Source: Paludibacter sp.
GTDB lineage: Bacteria > Bacteroidota > Bacteroidia > Bacteroidales > Paludibacteraceae
Reading direction: 5' to 3'
Assembly: GCA_028748945.1 (NCBI GenBank)
Contig: JAQTOL010000230.1
Location: 1-5,787 of the forward strand
Length of the DNA stretch: 5,787 nucleotides
A model generated the notes under the pieces. It saw only the letters and a list, made by a program, of their open reading frames with translations, had not been told where the DNA came from and did not search any database. The position numbers and the translations under genes were made by a program. The stretch's first letter is position 1, and each line of letters starts with the position of its first letter. Of the stretch, positions 4,646-5,787 are shown piece by piece.

Positions 4646-5776
4646 ATGGAAAATCATACTCAAAATTTTAAAATCCGACTTGGATTATTTGTTGCAGCAG
4701 GGTTAGGGCTTTTTGTACTTGCCATATTCATAATAGGGAAACAAAAGAATTTATTTAACCCGGTATTTAAACTTACCACCACTTTTTCCAATGTAAGTGG
4801 TCTACAGGTTGGAAATAATGTACGGTTTTCGGGAATTAATGTAGGAACAGTGGACAATATCGTACTGATTAATGACACGGCTGTGCGGGTAGATATGATG
4901 ATTAAAAAAGATGTGTGGCAGTTTATCAAATCCGACTGTAAACTCACCATCGGTTCCGAAGGAATCATTGGCGATAAACTTTTAATTCTTACACAGGGCA
5001 GCTCCGAAGCACCCTTAGCCAAAGAAGGACAACGACTTGAATCATTGGAAACAATAGAAACTAATACCATCATGGCTCGTCTGGATGTAACGACAGCCAA
5101 TGCTGAAAAGATTTCACATCAACTTTCCGATATTACGTTTGATATTAATAAAGGGCACGGAACGCTTAGCAGGTTAATTCAGGATTCCATCCTTGCCGAG
5201 AATTTAAACCAGACCATAGCCAATCTAAATGTATTTTCAAGAGGACTAAAAGGTACGGATGTTATCATGGGGAGTTTGAAAGTAACGGCAGCAAATGCCG
5301 AAGTTATTTCTAAACAGCTGGCCGGCATAATGAATAAAATTAACAGAGGAGATGGTACGTTGGGTCGTTTAATCCGCGATACAACCATTGCCGAAAATCT
5401 AAACCAGTCTGTTATTAATTTAAGAAAGAGTTCCCGTGGATTGACCGGAACAGATACCCTTATGGCAAAACTGAATGCAACCGTAAATAATGTGGAAAAT
5501 ATTTCAGGACAATTGTCAATTGTTATGAACGAACTAAATAAAGGGAATGGTACAATTGGACGGTTGATAAGAGATACTGTTATGGCTGAGAATCTGAACC
5601 AGGCTATTATAAATCTGAAAAGGAGTTCTAAAGGTTTGGATGAGAATATGACTGCAGCCAAACATAATTTTCTCTTCAGGGGTTATTTTGAGCGAAAGGC
5701 TAAAGAAGCTGCTGATAAAAAAGCAGCCGATAAGAAAGCTGCTGATAATAAATCATCCGATAAAAATGCCGAATAA
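4646..5776 (+). CDS. mlaD: MCE-domain (MlaD-like) lipid transport protein, long paralogue with three helical repeats
   Basis: A 376-residue paralogue of the preceding gene. It has the same membrane anchor (about 12-31) and MCE domain (about 40-118; NNVRFSGINVG, VWQFIKSD, GSEGIIGDKLL). Its distal part has three gapless 65-residue units (139-203, 204-268, 269-333) where the short paralogue has one. Each contains a G-x-GT-[LI]-x-RLI-x-D core followed by AENLNQ and NL. After them come KHNFLFRGYF, as in the paralogue, and an Ala/Asp/Lys-rich tail with repeated AADKK (about 356-376). The 138-residue excess over the short form is two units (130) plus 8 tail residues. The units probably form a helical extension beyond the ring, as the needle does in PqiB, reaching further into the periplasm; that is inference. 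It is the last gene visible, 11 nt before the window ends, and the operon may continue. Confidence 0.95.
   Translation: MENHTQNFKIRLGLFVAAGLGLFVLAIFIIGKQKNLFNPVFKLTTTFSNVSGLQVGNNVRFSGINVGTVDNIVLINDTAVRVDMMIKKDVWQFIKSDCKLTIGSEGIIGDKLLILTQGSSEAPLAKEGQRLESLETIETNTIMARLDVTTANAEKISHQLSDITFDINKGHGTLSRLIQDSILAENLNQTIANLNVFSRGLKGTDVIMGSLKVTAANAEVISKQLAGIMNKINRGDGTLGRLIRDTTIAENLNQSVINLRKSSRGLTGTDTLMAKLNATVNNVENISGQLSIVMNELNKGNGTIGRLIRDTVMAENLNQAIINLKRSSKGLDENMTAAKHNFLFRGYFERKAKEAADKKAADKKAADNKSSDKNAE
5060..5644 (+). repeat. Three tandem 195-nt units coding 65-residue repeats
   Basis: Units are at 5060-5254, 5255-5449 and 5450-5644, in frame and without indels. At protein level units 1 and 2 match at 38 of 65 positions and units 2 and 3 at 37. 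The single unit of the upstream paralogue (4175-4369) matches the last two about equally well (39 and 38). The divergence shows old duplications held under selection rather than a recent unstable array. Confidence 0.9.
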
Positions 5777-5787
5777 CTTAATGCCCG

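Noticed and set aside
5179..5661. 160-codon minus-strand reading frame inside the second MCE gene
   Set aside because: It is opposite the repeat units of a well-supported gene, and its internal periodicity only mirrors those repeats.

Overview
The window looks like chromosomal DNA of a member of the Bacteroidota. The reasons are AT-rich intergenic DNA, promoters with the phylum's TAnnTTTG -7 element, starts without Shine-Dalgarno sequences, a lipoprotein signal on the DUF3494 protein, and AT-rich and CCCCTAAAGGGG-type repeats of a kind I recall from Bacteroidota genomes. The genus cannot be read from the window.

Layout. Positions 1-684 (minus) hold most of a DUF3494 (ice-binding-like) lipoprotein gene; its 3' end lies past the left edge. 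Positions 685-951 hold its promoter, a run of TTYATAA heptamers, a small GC hairpin and a 14-nt tandem repeat. A two-gene minus-strand operon follows: a small two-helix membrane protein (1471-1683), then a universal-stress-protein family member (952-1434). Positions 1684-2008 are a divergent promoter region with a 36-nt perfect palindrome. From 2009 to 5776 (plus) lies an Mla/MCE-type lipid ABC transporter operon: permease (MlaE/YrbE), ATPase (MlaF) overlapping it by 4 nt, and two tandem MCE (MlaD-like) paralogues of 238 and 376 residues. Each MCE gene is preceded by a GC-rich inverted-repeat element.

How the genes fit together. Permease, ATPase and MCE proteins are the inner-membrane core of a phospholipid transporter linking the inner membrane to the periplasm and outer membrane. 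The two MCE paralogues align without gaps; the second differs by two extra copies of a 65-residue helical unit (and an 8-residue longer tail), which suggests a longer periplasmic extension. No MlaA, MlaB or MlaC gene is present in the window.

The most notable signal is regulatory. All three transcription units (DUF3494 lipoprotein, small membrane protein plus Usp, and transporter) carry the same composite promoter: TGTGAAT, immediately a TATGTAA-like box, 14 nt, a TATGTAA box, 21-22 nt, then the -7 element followed by C. The two boxes are 21 nt apart in every case. This suggests a local regulon under one unidentified activator, linking an envelope lipoprotein, a stress protein and lipid transport.
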